Notes under the pieces: generated by a model
The model's database searches: none
The model's input: only the letters and a program-made list of their open reading frames with translations
Told to the model about the DNA's origin: nothing
Shown here: in pieces, positions 8,005 to 16,739 of the stretch
Numbering within the stretch: position 1 is the first letter of the stretch
Layout: every line of letters starts with the position of its first letter
Made by a program: the position numbers and the translations under genes
Assembly (NCBI RefSeq): GCF_012070395.1
Contig: NZ_JAAFYS010000002.1
Coordinates: 1-64,000, forward strand
Source of the DNA: Pseudoroseicyclus tamaricis
GTDB taxonomy: Bacteria > Pseudomonadota > Alphaproteobacteria > Rhodobacterales > Rhodobacteraceae
DNA length: 64,000 bases
Direction of reading: 5' to 3'

Positions 8005-8340
8005 GTAGGGTGGGGTTCAGCCCACGGCCCGGCCCACCACCGGGCGCTCCGTCCGCAGGCGCAGGGCGAGCGCCGGCACGTGGGGTGGCGCACCGACGTT
8101 TCCGCGGGAGTGCTTTATGCCGGCCAAGGCCCTCCCTAGCTTGAGCGGAGTACCCAGCCCAGACAGAGCGCCAGCCCGCGGGACGGGCCGGCGCTCGCCC
8201 TGCGCCTTTGGCGCGTACCGGGCGGGGGAGGAAGTGGCGGCGGTGGGTTGGAAACCCACCCTACGAAGGCGCCAGAACCGGGGCAGGAAAAGAGCGGAGC
8301 CTGCGCGAAAGGTGGGTTGGAAACCCACCCTACGACTGGG
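8005..8340. repeat. Cluster of dispersed palindromic repeats
   Basis: The 416-bp gap 7983-8398 has no gene and is filled with repeats. Identical 24-bp units at 8242-8265 and 8311-8334 begin GGTGGGTTGG and end ACCCACCCTACG; each is itself a hairpin. A diverged copy in the opposite orientation lies at about 8008-8029 (GTAGGGTGGGGTTCAGCCCAC). Between them lie two GC-rich modules, 8063-8098 and 8166-8229, that recur inverted at 16922-17094. Similar GGTGGGTT units occur between genes in many proteobacteria, as far as I recall. Their function is unknown; hairpins of this kind can end transcription or protect mRNA 3' ends. Confidence 0.75.
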
Positions 8341-8398
8341 CGCAACGGGCGCCGCCGTCAGCCCGCAAACCCCACCGCCCGGATCCGGACGTCTACCC

Positions 8399-9031
8399 TC
8401 AGGCGAACAGCTCCAGCACCGGCGCGATCTCCTTCTGCACGGAGGCGCGCTCCATCAGCCGCAGGTGCCAGGCTTCCAGCGCCGGGTGGCCGGCGAGGAG
8501 GATGCCGGCGGGGGCGAGGGTGGCGATGGTGCAGGCGAGGGAGAGGTCGGCGAGGGAGAGCTCTCCGGCGACGTAGTCCTTCCCCGTCAGGCCCTCTTCC
8601 AGCACGTCGAGGAGGTGCTCGGTATCGGCAACCTGCTTCTCGATCTTGCTCTCGTCCGGCTCGCCCATCCCGAATTTCGGCTTCAGCCGCCGCTCGAAGA
8701 ACACCGCCTGCGCCGTCGGTGCGAAGTGCACGGCATGCCAGTATTGCCACTGGTCCACCTCCGCCCGGGCGCGCGGGTCGGCGGGGTAGAGGGGGCTGCC
8801 CTCAACGGCGGCCAGGTAGGCCATGATGGCGCGGCTTTCCCAGATGGTGGAGCCGTCGTCGAGCTCCAGCACCGGCACCTTGCCGTTGGGGTTCAGGGCG
8901 AGGAAGCCCGGCTCCTTCATCTCGCCGGAGCGCATGTCCTTGTCGACGATCTCGACATCGAGGCCGAGTTCGTCGATCAGCGCGCGCACGCGGATGGCGT
9001 TGGGAGACATGGGGGCGTTGTAGAGTTTCAT
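8399..9031 (-). CDS. Glutathione S-transferase family protein
   Basis: The 210-residue cytoplasmic protein has the two-domain GST layout. An N-terminal thioredoxin-like half (1-80) includes LYNAPMSPNAIRVR, NPNGKVPVLELDDG with the cis-proline, and WESRAIMAYL, which would bind glutathione. A helical C-terminal half follows, with the conserved LSLADLSLA segment. The catalytic serine or cysteine of typical bacterial classes lies in the region SPNA near residue 9. The substrate cannot be told. It reads in the same direction as the oligopeptide transporter operon and starts 69 bp after its last gene, so it may be co-transcribed. The start ATG at 9031 has GGAGC upstream. Confidence 0.85.
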   Translation of the reverse strand: MKLYNAPMSPNAIRVRALIDELGLDVEIVDKDMRSGEMKEPGFLALNPNGKVPVLELDDGSTIWESRAIMAYLAAVEGSPLYPADPRARAEVDQWQYWHAVHFAPTAQAVFFERRLKPKFGMGEPDESKIEKQVADTEHLLDVLEEGLTGKDYVAGELSLADLSLACTIATLAPAGILLAGHPALEAWHLRLMERASVQKEIAPVLELFA

Positions 9032-9100
9032 CGGGCGGCTCCTTGGCTGTTGCCTCTCGAGGTGTGCCCGACCGCTCCAGCTTCAAGGGGCGGCGGCGCC

Positions 9101-11212
9101 TTACTCCGCTGCCACCTTGATCACCGGCTCCATCGAGGCGAGCTGCGCGTCGTCCAGCCAGCACAGGGACCGGTGGCCGTCGCCGAGGTCCCGGTAGGGG
9201 GGCAGCTCCGTCTCGCACTTGTTGCCGGGGACCTGGCTTTTCCAGCGGCAGCGCGTCTGGAAGGGGCAGCCGGGCGGCGGGTTCATGGCCGAGGGAATCT
9301 CGCCCTCCAGCACGATCTCCTTCTTCTGCACCCGCGTGTCCGCGATGGGCACGGCGGAGAGGAGCGCCTCGGTATAGGGGTGGTAGGGCGGGGCGAAGAT
9401 CTGCTCCGTCGTACCCGTCTCGACGATATGGCCGAGGTACATGACGACGATGCGGTCGGAGAGATAGCGCACGATGGACAGATCGTGGCTGATGAAGAGC
9501 AGCGTCGTCTTCTGTTCGCGCTGGATGTCCATCAGCAGGTCCGTCACCGCGGCCTGCACCGAGACGTCCAGCGCCGAGACCGGCTCGTCCGCCACCACGA
9601 TGCGGGCATCCCCGGCGAAGGCGCGGGCAATGCCGACACGCTGCTTTTGCCCGCCGGAAAGCTGGCGGGGCATCCGCTCGGCGAAGGCGCGGGGGAGCTT
9701 GACGAGATCGAGCAGCGTCAGCATCCGCTCGCGCCGCTCGCCATCGTTCTTGCCGTAGCCGAAGATCTCCAGCGCGCGGATGATCTGCCGCCCCACGCTC
9801 ATCGATGGGTTGAGCGTGTCGAAAGGGTTCTGGAAGACCATCTGCACGTCGGCGATCGTGCGGGTGTCGCGCTTCTCGATCGGCGTGTCACCGATCTCGC
9901 GGTTGTCGAGGATGATGTGGCCGTCTGTCGCCACCTCCAGCCCCATCAGGACCTTGGCGAAGGTGGACTTGCCGCAGCCGCTCTCGCCGACGATGGCGAG
10001 CGTCTCGCTCTCGTGCGCCTCGAAGGAGATGTTCTCGTTGGCCTTGACCACCTTCGTCTCGCCGCCGCGCCCGAAGAGCGAGGAGGCGGCGACCTCGTAG
10101 TACTTCTTGAGGTTCTCCATGCGGAGCACCACGTCGCCGATCTGCCCCTTCTCCTTCTTCACGACGGCCTCTGGCGGCGCCGCCCAGTCGATTTCCTCGT
10201 AGCGGATGCAGCGGGTCTCGTGGCGCTCGTGCTCATCCACCTGGTACATCGGGATGTCCTGCGCGTCGCAGCGCCCCTCGACGAAGTAATCGCAGCGCGG
10301 GCCGAAGTTGCAGCCCGGCGGGCGCTCGTGGGGCAGGGGGAAGTTGCCGGGGATGGCGATGAGGGGCCGGGCGTTCTTGTCGGCCCCCGGCAGCGGGATC
10401 GAGCGGAAGAGCGCCTGCGTGTAGGGATGCTGCATCTTGTCGAAGACGTCGCCGATGTCGCCCCGCTCCACTGCCTCGCCGGAATACATCACGCAGATGC
10501 GGTCGCAGGTCTCCAGCACCAGCCCGAGGTTGTGGGAGATGAAGAGCATCGAGGTGCCGTATTTCTTGCCAAGATCCTTCACCAGCTTGACGACCGCCGC
10601 CTCGACGGTGACGTCGAGCGCCGTCGTCGGCTCGTCGAGGATCAGCAGCTTGGGCTTGCTCATCAGCGCCATGGCGATGACGATCCGCTGCTGCTGCCCG
10701 CCGGAGAGCTGGTGGGGGTAGCTCTTGAGGATGCGCTCCGGGTCCGGCAGGCGCACGTCGGTCACCACCTCCAGCGCGCGGGCATAGGCCTCCTTCTCGG
10801 AGATGCCCTCGTGGATCATCGGCACTTCCATGAGCTGCTGGGAGACGCGCATGGCCGGGTTCAGCGAGGCCATCGGCTCCTGGTAGATCATGGCGATCTC
10901 GCGGCCCCGGATGCGACGCAGCTCGTCCAGCGAGGCGGTGCAGAGATCCTCGCCGCAGAACTTGATGGAGCCGCCGACGATCCGCCCGTTGACGCCCAGA
11001 TCCTGCATGACGCCGAGCGCCACGGTGGATTTGCCGCAGCCGGACTCTCCGACCAGCCCCAGTGCCTCGCCCGGCATGACCTTGGCAGAGAAGTCCATCA
11101 CCGCGGGGATCTCGCGCAGGCGCGTGAAGAACGAGATGGAGAGGCGCTCGATTTCGAGCAGCGGCTCTTGCTGCGCCGCGGGCGTCTCGGGGGCGAAGGC
11201 GGTGTCCGTCAT
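9101..11212 (-). CDS. Oligopeptide ABC transporter, fused two-domain ATPase (DppD-DppF type)
   Basis: The 703-residue cytoplasmic ATPase has two nucleotide-binding domains in one chain. Domain 1 (about 18-335) has Walker A GESGCGKST at 54-62, signature LSGGQQQR and Walker B LLILDEP. It ends in an oligopeptide-type cysteine-containing tail (PPGCNFGPRC). Domain 2 (about 360-690) repeats the pattern with GESGCGKST, LSGGQKQR, VVADEP and the tail PPGCPFQTRC. In most systems these are separate DppD and DppF subunits. The fusion fixes a heterodimer that powers the two permeases encoded just upstream. It begins four bases after the small glycine-zipper gene, with AAGGAG as its binding site. The transported ligand (peptide or another solute of family-5 binding proteins) is not determined. 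Confidence 0.92.
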   Translation of the reverse strand: MTDTAFAPETPAAQQEPLLEIERLSISFFTRLREIPAVMDFSAKVMPGEALGLVGESGCGKSTVALGVMQDLGVNGRIVGGSIKFCGEDLCTASLDELRRIRGREIAMIYQEPMASLNPAMRVSQQLMEVPMIHEGISEKEAYARALEVVTDVRLPDPERILKSYPHQLSGGQQQRIVIAMALMSKPKLLILDEPTTALDVTVEAAVVKLVKDLGKKYGTSMLFISHNLGLVLETCDRICVMYSGEAVERGDIGDVFDKMQHPYTQALFRSIPLPGADKNARPLIAIPGNFPLPHERPPGCNFGPRCDYFVEGRCDAQDIPMYQVDEHERHETRCIRYEEIDWAAPPEAVVKKEKGQIGDVVLRMENLKKYYEVAASSLFGRGGETKVVKANENISFEAHESETLAIVGESGCGKSTFAKVLMGLEVATDGHIILDNREIGDTPIEKRDTRTIADVQMVFQNPFDTLNPSMSVGRQIIRALEIFGYGKNDGERRERMLTLLDLVKLPRAFAERMPRQLSGGQKQRVGIARAFAGDARIVVADEPVSALDVSVQAAVTDLLMDIQREQKTTLLFISHDLSIVRYLSDRIVVMYLGHIVETGTTEQIFAPPYHPYTEALLSAVPIADTRVQKKEIVLEGEIPSAMNPPPGCPFQTRCRWKSQVPGNKCETELPPYRDLGDGHRSLCWLDDAQLASMEPVIKVAAE

Positions 11213-11216
11213 GGCG

Positions 11217-11393
11217 TCACTCCTTATCGTCGTCGTCGTTCTTGTTCTTGTCGCCCTGCTCCATCGCGATGGCGAAGGCCACGCCTAGCCCCGCGCCCAT
11301 GGCGATGCCGCCCGCGATGTTGTCCATCGCCACCCCGCTGGCGATCCCGATCGCGATGCCGACAACGAAACCGGCGGGGTTGAACTGGTCCAT
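11217..11393 (-). CDS. 58-residue glycine-zipper protein in the transporter operon
   Basis: This small gene lies exactly between the second permease and the ATPase. The protein has a glycine- and alanine-rich hydrophobic body (about 8-46) full of GxxxG-type spacings such as VGIAIGIASGVA and GGIAMGAGLGVA, followed by a strongly charged tail (GDKNKNDDDDKE). It could form one or two tightly packed membrane helices with the acidic tail outside the membrane. The ATG at 11393 has AAGGA upstream, and the stop sits two bases from the next gene's ribosome-binding site region, so translation is likely coupled. I know of no assigned function. Its place suggests a small regulatory or assembly subunit of the transporter. 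Confidence 0.7.
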   Translation of the reverse strand: MDQFNPAGFVVGIAIGIASGVAMDNIAGGIAMGAGLGVAFAIAMEQGDKNKNDDDDKE

Positions 11394-11395
11394 CG

Positions 11396-12847
11396 TCAGT
11401 CCTTCAGGCTCTCTTCGCGCAGGCCGTCAGCCAGCAGGTTGAGGCCGAGCACGAGGGAGAGCAGCGCCACCGCCGGCACGATGGCCGGGTGGGGGTAGAT
11501 GGAGAGGAGGCGCCGGCCGAGGTTGATCGTCGATCCCCAGTCGGGGCTTTCAGGCGGCAGGCCGAGGCCGAAGAAACCGAGCGTGCCGAGCAGGATCGTC
11601 GTGTAGCCCACGCGCAGGCAGAAATCGACGATGAGCGGCCCGCGGGCGTTCGGCAGGATCTCCCAGAGCATGATGTACCACGGGCCCTCGCCGCGGGTCT
11701 GGGCGGCGGCCACGTAGTCCCGCGTCTTGATGTCCATCGCGAGGCCGCGGACGATGCGGAAGACCGTCGGCGAGTTCACGAAGACCACGGAGACGAACAC
11801 CACGAGGATGCCGCCCGGGATATTGAAGAGATCCAGCCAGCCGGGGAGGAAGTTCAGCGGCGTGCCGCGCTGCGAGATGGCGGAGAGGTAGACGATCCCC
11901 AGCACCGCCAGCACCACGATCAGGATCGGCGTGCGCACCTTCGGCTGCGTGTGCCAGCGCGAGTTGATGAAGACCGCCGCGAAGATCAGCGGGAAGATGA
12001 AGAGCGCCATGGCCATGTAGCTCGGCAGCCCGGTCTGCACCATCTCCGGCGTCACCAGCAGGTAGAACAGCAGGATCACCGGGAAGGCGAGGATCAGGTT
12101 GGCGAGGAAGCTCAGGAACATGTCCAGCCGCCCGCCGTAATAGCCCGCCGGCAGGCCGAGCGTGATGCCGACCATGAAGGCGAAGATCGTCGCGAAGGGC
12201 GCGATGACGATGACGATGACCGAGCCGTAGACCATGCGGCTGAAGACGTCCCGGGCGAGGTTGTCGCCGCCGAAGAGGTAGTGCGCGCCGGGCCCCACGA
12301 CCTCCGCCTGCGGCATGGGCACGCCGGGGACCTCGTTCTTCAGGCCCGAGACGGCGGTCAGCGGCTGGTGGGTGGCCACCCAGTCGAAGAGGCCGGCGAA
12401 GGCGGCGGTGAAGACCCAGAACATCACGAGCCCGAAGCCGATCATGCCGATGGTCGAGTCGAAGAGCTTGCCGTAGAGGCCCAACCTCCGCTTGAAGGCG
12501 AGCGAGAGGCCGAAAGTCAGCGCCAGAGCGATCCAGACGGGCAGGAAGCGCTTGATGACGGCGCCGATGATGCCCGCCTGCCCGTAGGGCAGCACGATGC
12601 CGGCGATCAGCCAGACGACGACGTAGCCGAGCAGCGCCAGCCCCGTCCAGCGCACCGCCGCCTCGGAGAGGCCGAAGGCGCCGGAGGGGCGGGCGGCGAG
12701 ATCGCGCCCGGTGCGCACCGCTTCCGGCGCCGCGACGACGGAGAGGACGAGCATGGCCACCACCGCGACGGCGAAGGCGATGACGAGGATCAGCCCGATG
12801 GGGCCGAGGAACGTGCCGGTCGGACCGGCCCAGGTGAGCGCTTCCAT
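11396..12847 (-). CDS. Oligopeptide ABC transporter permease (DppC type)
   Basis: The 483-residue inner-membrane protein is longer than the usual ~300 for DppC. An N-terminal extension of about 190 residues holds three or more membrane helices (VIAFAVAVVAMLVLSVV, GLALLGYVVVWLIAGIV and others). The canonical permease half follows, with a binding-protein-dependent inner-membrane domain and a coupling motif near EILPNARGPLIV. The segment GAHYLFGGDNLARDVFSRM matches the DppC consensus for entry to the transport domain. It pairs with the upstream DppB-type permease. The stop overlaps the start region of the 58-residue protein. The extension is present in related alphaproteobacterial permeases as far as I recall. 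Confidence 0.9.
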   Translation of the reverse strand: MEALTWAGPTGTFLGPIGLILVIAFAVAVVAMLVLSVVAAPEAVRTGRDLAARPSGAFGLSEAAVRWTGLALLGYVVVWLIAGIVLPYGQAGIIGAVIKRFLPVWIALALTFGLSLAFKRRLGLYGKLFDSTIGMIGFGLVMFWVFTAAFAGLFDWVATHQPLTAVSGLKNEVPGVPMPQAEVVGPGAHYLFGGDNLARDVFSRMVYGSVIVIVIAPFATIFAFMVGITLGLPAGYYGGRLDMFLSFLANLILAFPVILLFYLLVTPEMVQTGLPSYMAMALFIFPLIFAAVFINSRWHTQPKVRTPILIVVLAVLGIVYLSAISQRGTPLNFLPGWLDLFNIPGGILVVFVSVVFVNSPTVFRIVRGLAMDIKTRDYVAAAQTRGEGPWYIMLWEILPNARGPLIVDFCLRVGYTTILLGTLGFFGLGLPPESPDWGSTINLGRRLLSIYPHPAIVPAVALLSLVLGLNLLADGLREESLKD

Positions 12848-12857
12848 GGGGGCCTCC

Positions 12858-13904
12858 TCAGCTGATCCGGATGCGGGGGTTCAGGTAGACATATCCGATG
12901 TCGGATATGAGCTGGGTGACGAGCACCACGAAGACAGAGACGACGGAGACGCCGAGCAGAAGCTCGATGTCGTTGTTGCCCGCCGCCTGCACCAGCGTCC
13001 AGCCGAAGCCCTTGTAGTTGAACAGGGTCTCCACGATCACCACGCCGTTCAGCAGCCATGGGAACTGCAGCATGATCACCGTGAAGGGGGCGATCAGCGC
13101 GTTGCGCAGGGCGTGGCGGAGGACGATGTTGCGGAACTTCACGCCCTTGAGGCGGGCGGTGCGGATGTACTGCGCCGTCATCACCTCGGTCATCGAGGCG
13201 CGGGTCATCCGGGCGATGTAGCCCATCCCGTAGAGCGCGATGGTGACGACCGGCAGCGTGAAGTTGACGAAGTTGGCATCCTCCATCGCGCTGGTGGCCG
13301 AGCCGTTGAACCAGCGCAGCCCGACGGCGGAGGAGGCGAAGATGGTGATCAGCAGCACACCGGAGACGTATTCCGGCGTCGCCGTGGTGAGGATCGACAC
13401 GGCGGAGAGGGAGCGGTCGGTCCGCGAGCCCTCGCGCATCCCGGCGAGCACGCCGAGGAGCAGCGCGCCGGGGACCATGACGACCATCACCCAGAACATC
13501 AGCTTGCCGGTCAGCGCCAGCGAGCGGGAGATGATCTCGCTCACCGGTTGCTTGAAGACGGTGCTCTCGCCCCAGTAGCCCTGCAACACGCCGCAGAAGT
13601 CGGGCGCGATTTCCGGGTCCGATCCGATGGGGATGCAGCGGCCTCGGACGGAGCCGTCGGCCTGCTCGATCTGCCAGCCGGGCAGCACGCCCAGCCATTC
13701 GCCGTAGCGCACCAGCGTCGGCTGGCCGTACCCGTTCCGCTCCAGCCAGCTCACCACCTCCTCGTCGGAGATACGTGACCCGGCCTCAGACTTGGCGACC
13801 TTCTCGAGGTTGGGCTCGAGGTTGGTCAGGGCGAAGACGATGAGTGTCAGGCAGAGCGCGGTGAACAGCATCGTCACCACGCGGGCTAGGAGAAATCGCA
13901 GCAT
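12858..13904 (-). CDS. Oligopeptide ABC transporter permease (DppB type)
   Basis: The 348-residue inner-membrane permease has an N-terminal helix (RFLLARVVTMLFTALCLTLIVFAL) and a periplasmic loop of about 100 residues that includes two cysteines. Five further helices and the cytoplasmic coupling loop (GVKFRNIVLRHALRNALI) follow; that loop contacts the ATPase. It ends in NPRIRIS as DppB proteins do. It is the second gene of the operon, after the binding protein and an intergenic hairpin, and is 10 bp from the DppC-type gene. Confidence 0.92.
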   Translation of the reverse strand: MLRFLLARVVTMLFTALCLTLIVFALTNLEPNLEKVAKSEAGSRISDEEVVSWLERNGYGQPTLVRYGEWLGVLPGWQIEQADGSVRGRCIPIGSDPEIAPDFCGVLQGYWGESTVFKQPVSEIISRSLALTGKLMFWVMVVMVPGALLLGVLAGMREGSRTDRSLSAVSILTTATPEYVSGVLLITIFASSAVGLRWFNGSATSAMEDANFVNFTLPVVTIALYGMGYIARMTRASMTEVMTAQYIRTARLKGVKFRNIVLRHALRNALIAPFTVIMLQFPWLLNGVVIVETLFNYKGFGWTLVQAAGNNDIELLLGVSVVSVFVVLVTQLISDIGYVYLNPRIRIS

Positions 13905-13966
13905 GTGGCCCCCCGGCTCCCCTTGTTCTTATTGCCGCGTCTTCAAGCGCGGTGTGGGGTGTGAAA

Positions 13967-13992
13967 CGGGGGCCGGATCTCTCCGGCCCCCG
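13967..13992. promoter_or_regulatory. GC-rich hairpin between binding-protein and permease genes
   Basis: The arms CGGGGGCCGGA and TCCGGCCCCCG with a short TCTC-type loop lie just 3' of the binding-protein stop codon on the minus strand. No U-run follows, so it is more likely an mRNA-stabilising or partly terminating structure than a full terminator. In ABC operons such hairpins raise the binding protein relative to the membrane subunits. That role is inferred. Confidence 0.55.
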
Positions 13993-14002
13993 GGCAGGGC
14001 GA

Positions 14003-15658
14003 TCAGCTTTCGATGGCCCACTTGTAGTGATGATGCTCGAACGTCGGGTGCATCTCGGCCCCCATGACGCCCGGGCGGTAGTGTCGGTAGAGCGACCGCC
14101 AGAAGGGCTGAATGGTGACGCCCTCCTCCTGCATGATCGTCTCGAGCTTGGCCATCACCTCCGAGCGGGCCTCGGCATCGGCGATGCCGTTGGCCTCGTC
14201 GAGCAGGCTGTCGAACTCCTCGTTGGAGAAGGCGGTCTCGTTCCACGAGGCGCCCGTCCGGTAGGCGAGGTTGAGGATCTGCACGCCGAGGGGGCGCATG
14301 TTCCACTCCGTCGCGGAGAAGGGGTACTTCAGCCAGTCGTTCCAGAAGGTCGAGCCCGGCAGCACGGTCCGCGCCACGTTGATGCCGGCGTCGCGCAGCT
14401 GCGCGGCGGTGGCATCGCAGGAGGCGGCCTGCCAGTCATCGTCGATCGAGATCAGCTCGAACTCGTAGTCGGCATAGCCGGCGCCCTCGAGCAGCTCCAT
14501 CGCCTGCGCAGGATCGACCGGGACCGGGCCGATATCGGCGTACTCGGGGTGGATCGGGCAGACGTGGTGATCTTCCGCGACCGTGCCGAGGTTGTTGTAG
14601 CCGAGCTCGAGGATCACCGCGTTGTCCACGGCCATCATGAGGGCGCGGCGCACGTCGCGGTTGTCGTAGGGCTCGCTGTCCTGGTTGAAGCGGATCGTCA
14701 CCGTCGAGGCGGTGATGGCCTCCGACTTCTCCCAGCCGAGGCTGTCGAAGATGTCGATGAAATCGCCGGAGCTCTGGTAGGTCGCGTCGATCTCTTCGGA
14801 TTCCACGGCCGCCACGATGGCCGAGGGGTCGGTGCCGTAGTCGATGTACTCGATCCGGTCGAGGTAGGGGCCGCCATAGACATCGGTGCCCCACCAGGAG
14901 TGCTCCTCGTTCTTCACGAGGGTCTGGCGCACACCGACCTGGTTCTCTTCCGGCAGGTAGGCGCCGGTGCCGATCGGGTTGTCGGAGGGATCGCCGCCGT
15001 CGTAGCTCGGGTGCACGATCGAGGCCGGGTAGTCGGCCATCGAGACGATGATCGCGATGTCGGGGGCGGAGAGGTTGAGAACGACGGTGTGATCGTCGAC
15101 CTTCTCGATGGCGCCCTCGCGCAGCTGCGACGTCTCCGGATCCACCAGCGTCGACATCCGGGTGGCCATCGAGTTGCCCTCGACGGTGCCGTCGCACCAG
15201 CGAGTGATGTTGAAGATCACGTCATCGGCGGTGAAGGGGTCGCCGTTGTTCCAGGTGACGCCCTGGCGGACGTTCAGCGTGAACTGGCTGGCGTCCTCGT
15301 TGGCTTCCCAGCTGTCCAGCAGCATGCCGCGCAGCGTACCGTCGATCTCGTACTCGACGAGGTATTCCAGCCAGCCGCGGGCGAAGTTGCCCATCTCCGA
15401 CCAGTCGAAGAGGCGCGGGTCCTTCAGGGCCAGCGTTTCCATCTGCATGCGCAGCGTGCCGCCCATGGGCTTGTCCTGCGCCCAGGCGGGGGTCGGCGCC
15501 GTCAGGCCGAGGAGGCCGTAGGCGGCAGGCGCCGTCAGGCCGAGGGCGGTGGCGCGGGTGAGAAACTCCCGGCGGCTGAGCTTTCCGGACTTTTCTTCCT
15601 CGGCATACATCCGCGCCGCGGCGTGAATGTCTGCCTTGAGGGTCGAGTGGTGGGTCAT
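14003..15658 (-). CDS. Family-5 solute-binding protein, Tat-exported
   Basis: The 551-residue periplasmic binding protein is first in the transporter operon. The N-terminus contains a Tat signal: KLSRREFLTRATALGLTAPA, with the twin arginines at about 29-30 and cleavage near AWAQ at about 59-62. The mature part follows the SBP_bac_5 pattern (DPRLFDWSEM..., FTLNVRQGVTWNNGDPFTADD, RFNQDSEPYDNRDVRRALMMAVD). Family-5 proteins bind peptides, nickel, opines or other small solutes; the ligand here is unknown. Export in folded form through Tat is established for such motifs. The 199-bp space upstream to the AraC-type gene must hold the operon promoter, but I see no convincing boxes. Confidence 0.92.
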   Translation of the reverse strand: MTHHSTLKADIHAAARMYAEEEKSGKLSRREFLTRATALGLTAPAAYGLLGLTAPTPAWAQDKPMGGTLRMQMETLALKDPRLFDWSEMGNFARGWLEYLVEYEIDGTLRGMLLDSWEANEDASQFTLNVRQGVTWNNGDPFTADDVIFNITRWCDGTVEGNSMATRMSTLVDPETSQLREGAIEKVDDHTVVLNLSAPDIAIIVSMADYPASIVHPSYDGGDPSDNPIGTGAYLPEENQVGVRQTLVKNEEHSWWGTDVYGGPYLDRIEYIDYGTDPSAIVAAVESEEIDATYQSSGDFIDIFDSLGWEKSEAITASTVTIRFNQDSEPYDNRDVRRALMMAVDNAVILELGYNNLGTVAEDHHVCPIHPEYADIGPVPVDPAQAMELLEGAGYADYEFELISIDDDWQAASCDATAAQLRDAGINVARTVLPGSTFWNDWLKYPFSATEWNMRPLGVQILNLAYRTGASWNETAFSNEEFDSLLDEANGIADAEARSEVMAKLETIMQEEGVTIQPFWRSLYRHYRPGVMGAEMHPTFEHHHYKWAIES

Positions 15659-15857
15659 TCGTAGCTCCCTGTAACGCTCATTTTCTTATTTGCGCGCCGC
15701 CGGAGTGCAGGGCAGCGCATACGTTCCTGAAGGACGCCCGCCCGGGCAGGGCAGGTCAAGCCGCTTGCCGCATTCGGCCCGTGTTCGGACGTGGCGGCAT
15801 GCAGACTTACGTCATTCGGCGCTCTGTTTGCGACCTTTGCATGGTCACTGAGCGACA

Positions 15858-16739
15858 TCAACTGAACTTCCCCGCCCGGCGGCTCACGTCTTGGGCAACC
15901 GAAGAACCCGCGCGCGGCGATTGGCCAGCAGTGTCGGAGGACTGACGGCGGAAGGCGGAGGGGCTGAGGCCGACGCCTCCCTGGAAGGCGCGCGAAAAAT
16001 AGGCGGCGGAGGAATAGCCCAGAGACGCGGCGATCTCGCGGATCGGCGTGCGCGTCTCGGCCAGCCGGCGCCGCGCCTCGAAGAGGATGCGGTCGGTCAG
16101 GAGGTCATGCGCCGACTTCCCGCAGGTGCGCCGGCAGGAGCGGGTGAGATGCGTCGGCGTCACGCCGAGCGCCCGGGCGAAATGGGCGATGCCGAGGCCC
16201 TTGGCGTAGTCACGCTCCACCAGCCCGGTATAGGCGGCGACGAGCCGGGCGGCGGCCGTCTCGGCCCGGGCATCGGGGCTCTCGGCCTCGTGCCGCTCCA
16301 GCGCCCGCTCGAAATGCACGGCGAGCAGGCCGAGGTGGTAATGCGCGGCGCGGGCATGGCCGGCGCGGTCGCTCTTCAGCTCGCGCTCGAGGTTGTCGAA
16401 GACCTGTGTGATCTCCTTTTGCGCCAGCACGTCGCGCAGCCGCAGGTGCACCGGCACGTCCGGCCATTCGCCGGCCATGGCGGCGGGAATGGCGAGGAGG
16501 TGGCCGAAGGCGGTGGGGCCGACCTCGAAGCCGTACATGGTGCCGGAGGGCAGGAAGATGAGGTTGTTGGCGGTATAGCCGGAGGTCAGGCCGGCGATGG
16601 TGATCCGCCCCTGTCCCTTGGTGAAAAAGATCAGCCGAGGGGAGGAGTGGGCGCGCATCGCCTCCGTCCGCCAGCGGTTCGGCTGCGCGGTCTGGCCGAT
16701 GGAGGCGAGGCTCAGCACCTGTCGTTCGTCGCCCATCAT
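15858..16739 (-). CDS. AraC-family transcriptional regulator
   Basis: The 293-residue DNA-binding protein has an N-terminal cupin-like sensor half (about 1-150, with LIFFTKGQGRITIAG and NNLIFLPSGTMYGFE). The C-terminal AraC domain has two helix-turn-helix units (GIAHFARALGVTPTHLTRSC and PIREIAASLGYSSAAYFSRAFQ). I place the start at the first of two consecutive ATG codons (16739). The open frame continues upstream for about 98 codons, but that part lies in repeat DNA and codes for nothing family-like. It reads toward the oligopeptide operon 200 bp away and is the obvious candidate regulator, though control is not shown. Confidence 0.88.
   Translation of the reverse strand: MMGDERQVLSLASIGQTAQPNRWRTEAMRAHSSPRLIFFTKGQGRITIAGLTSGYTANNLIFLPSGTMYGFEVGPTAFGHLLAIPAAMAGEWPDVPVHLRLRDVLAQKEITQVFDNLERELKSDRAGHARAAHYHLGLLAVHFERALERHEAESPDARAETAAARLVAAYTGLVERDYAKGLGIAHFARALGVTPTHLTRSCRRTCGKSAHDLLTDRILFEARRRLAETRTPIREIAASLGYSSAAYFSRAFQGGVGLSPSAFRRQSSDTAGQSPRAGSSVAQDVSRRAGKFS

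Noticed and set aside
8117-11383. A 1088-codon open frame opposite the oligopeptide ATPase
   Set aside because: It is antisense to a gene with complete ABC motifs. Its composition (arginine, histidine, glycine, leucine-rich without domains) is typical of shadows in high-GC DNA.
13952-15664. A 570-codon open frame opposite the binding-protein gene
   Set aside because: The minus-strand frame has a Tat signal and family-5 sequence; the plus-strand frame is its GC shadow.
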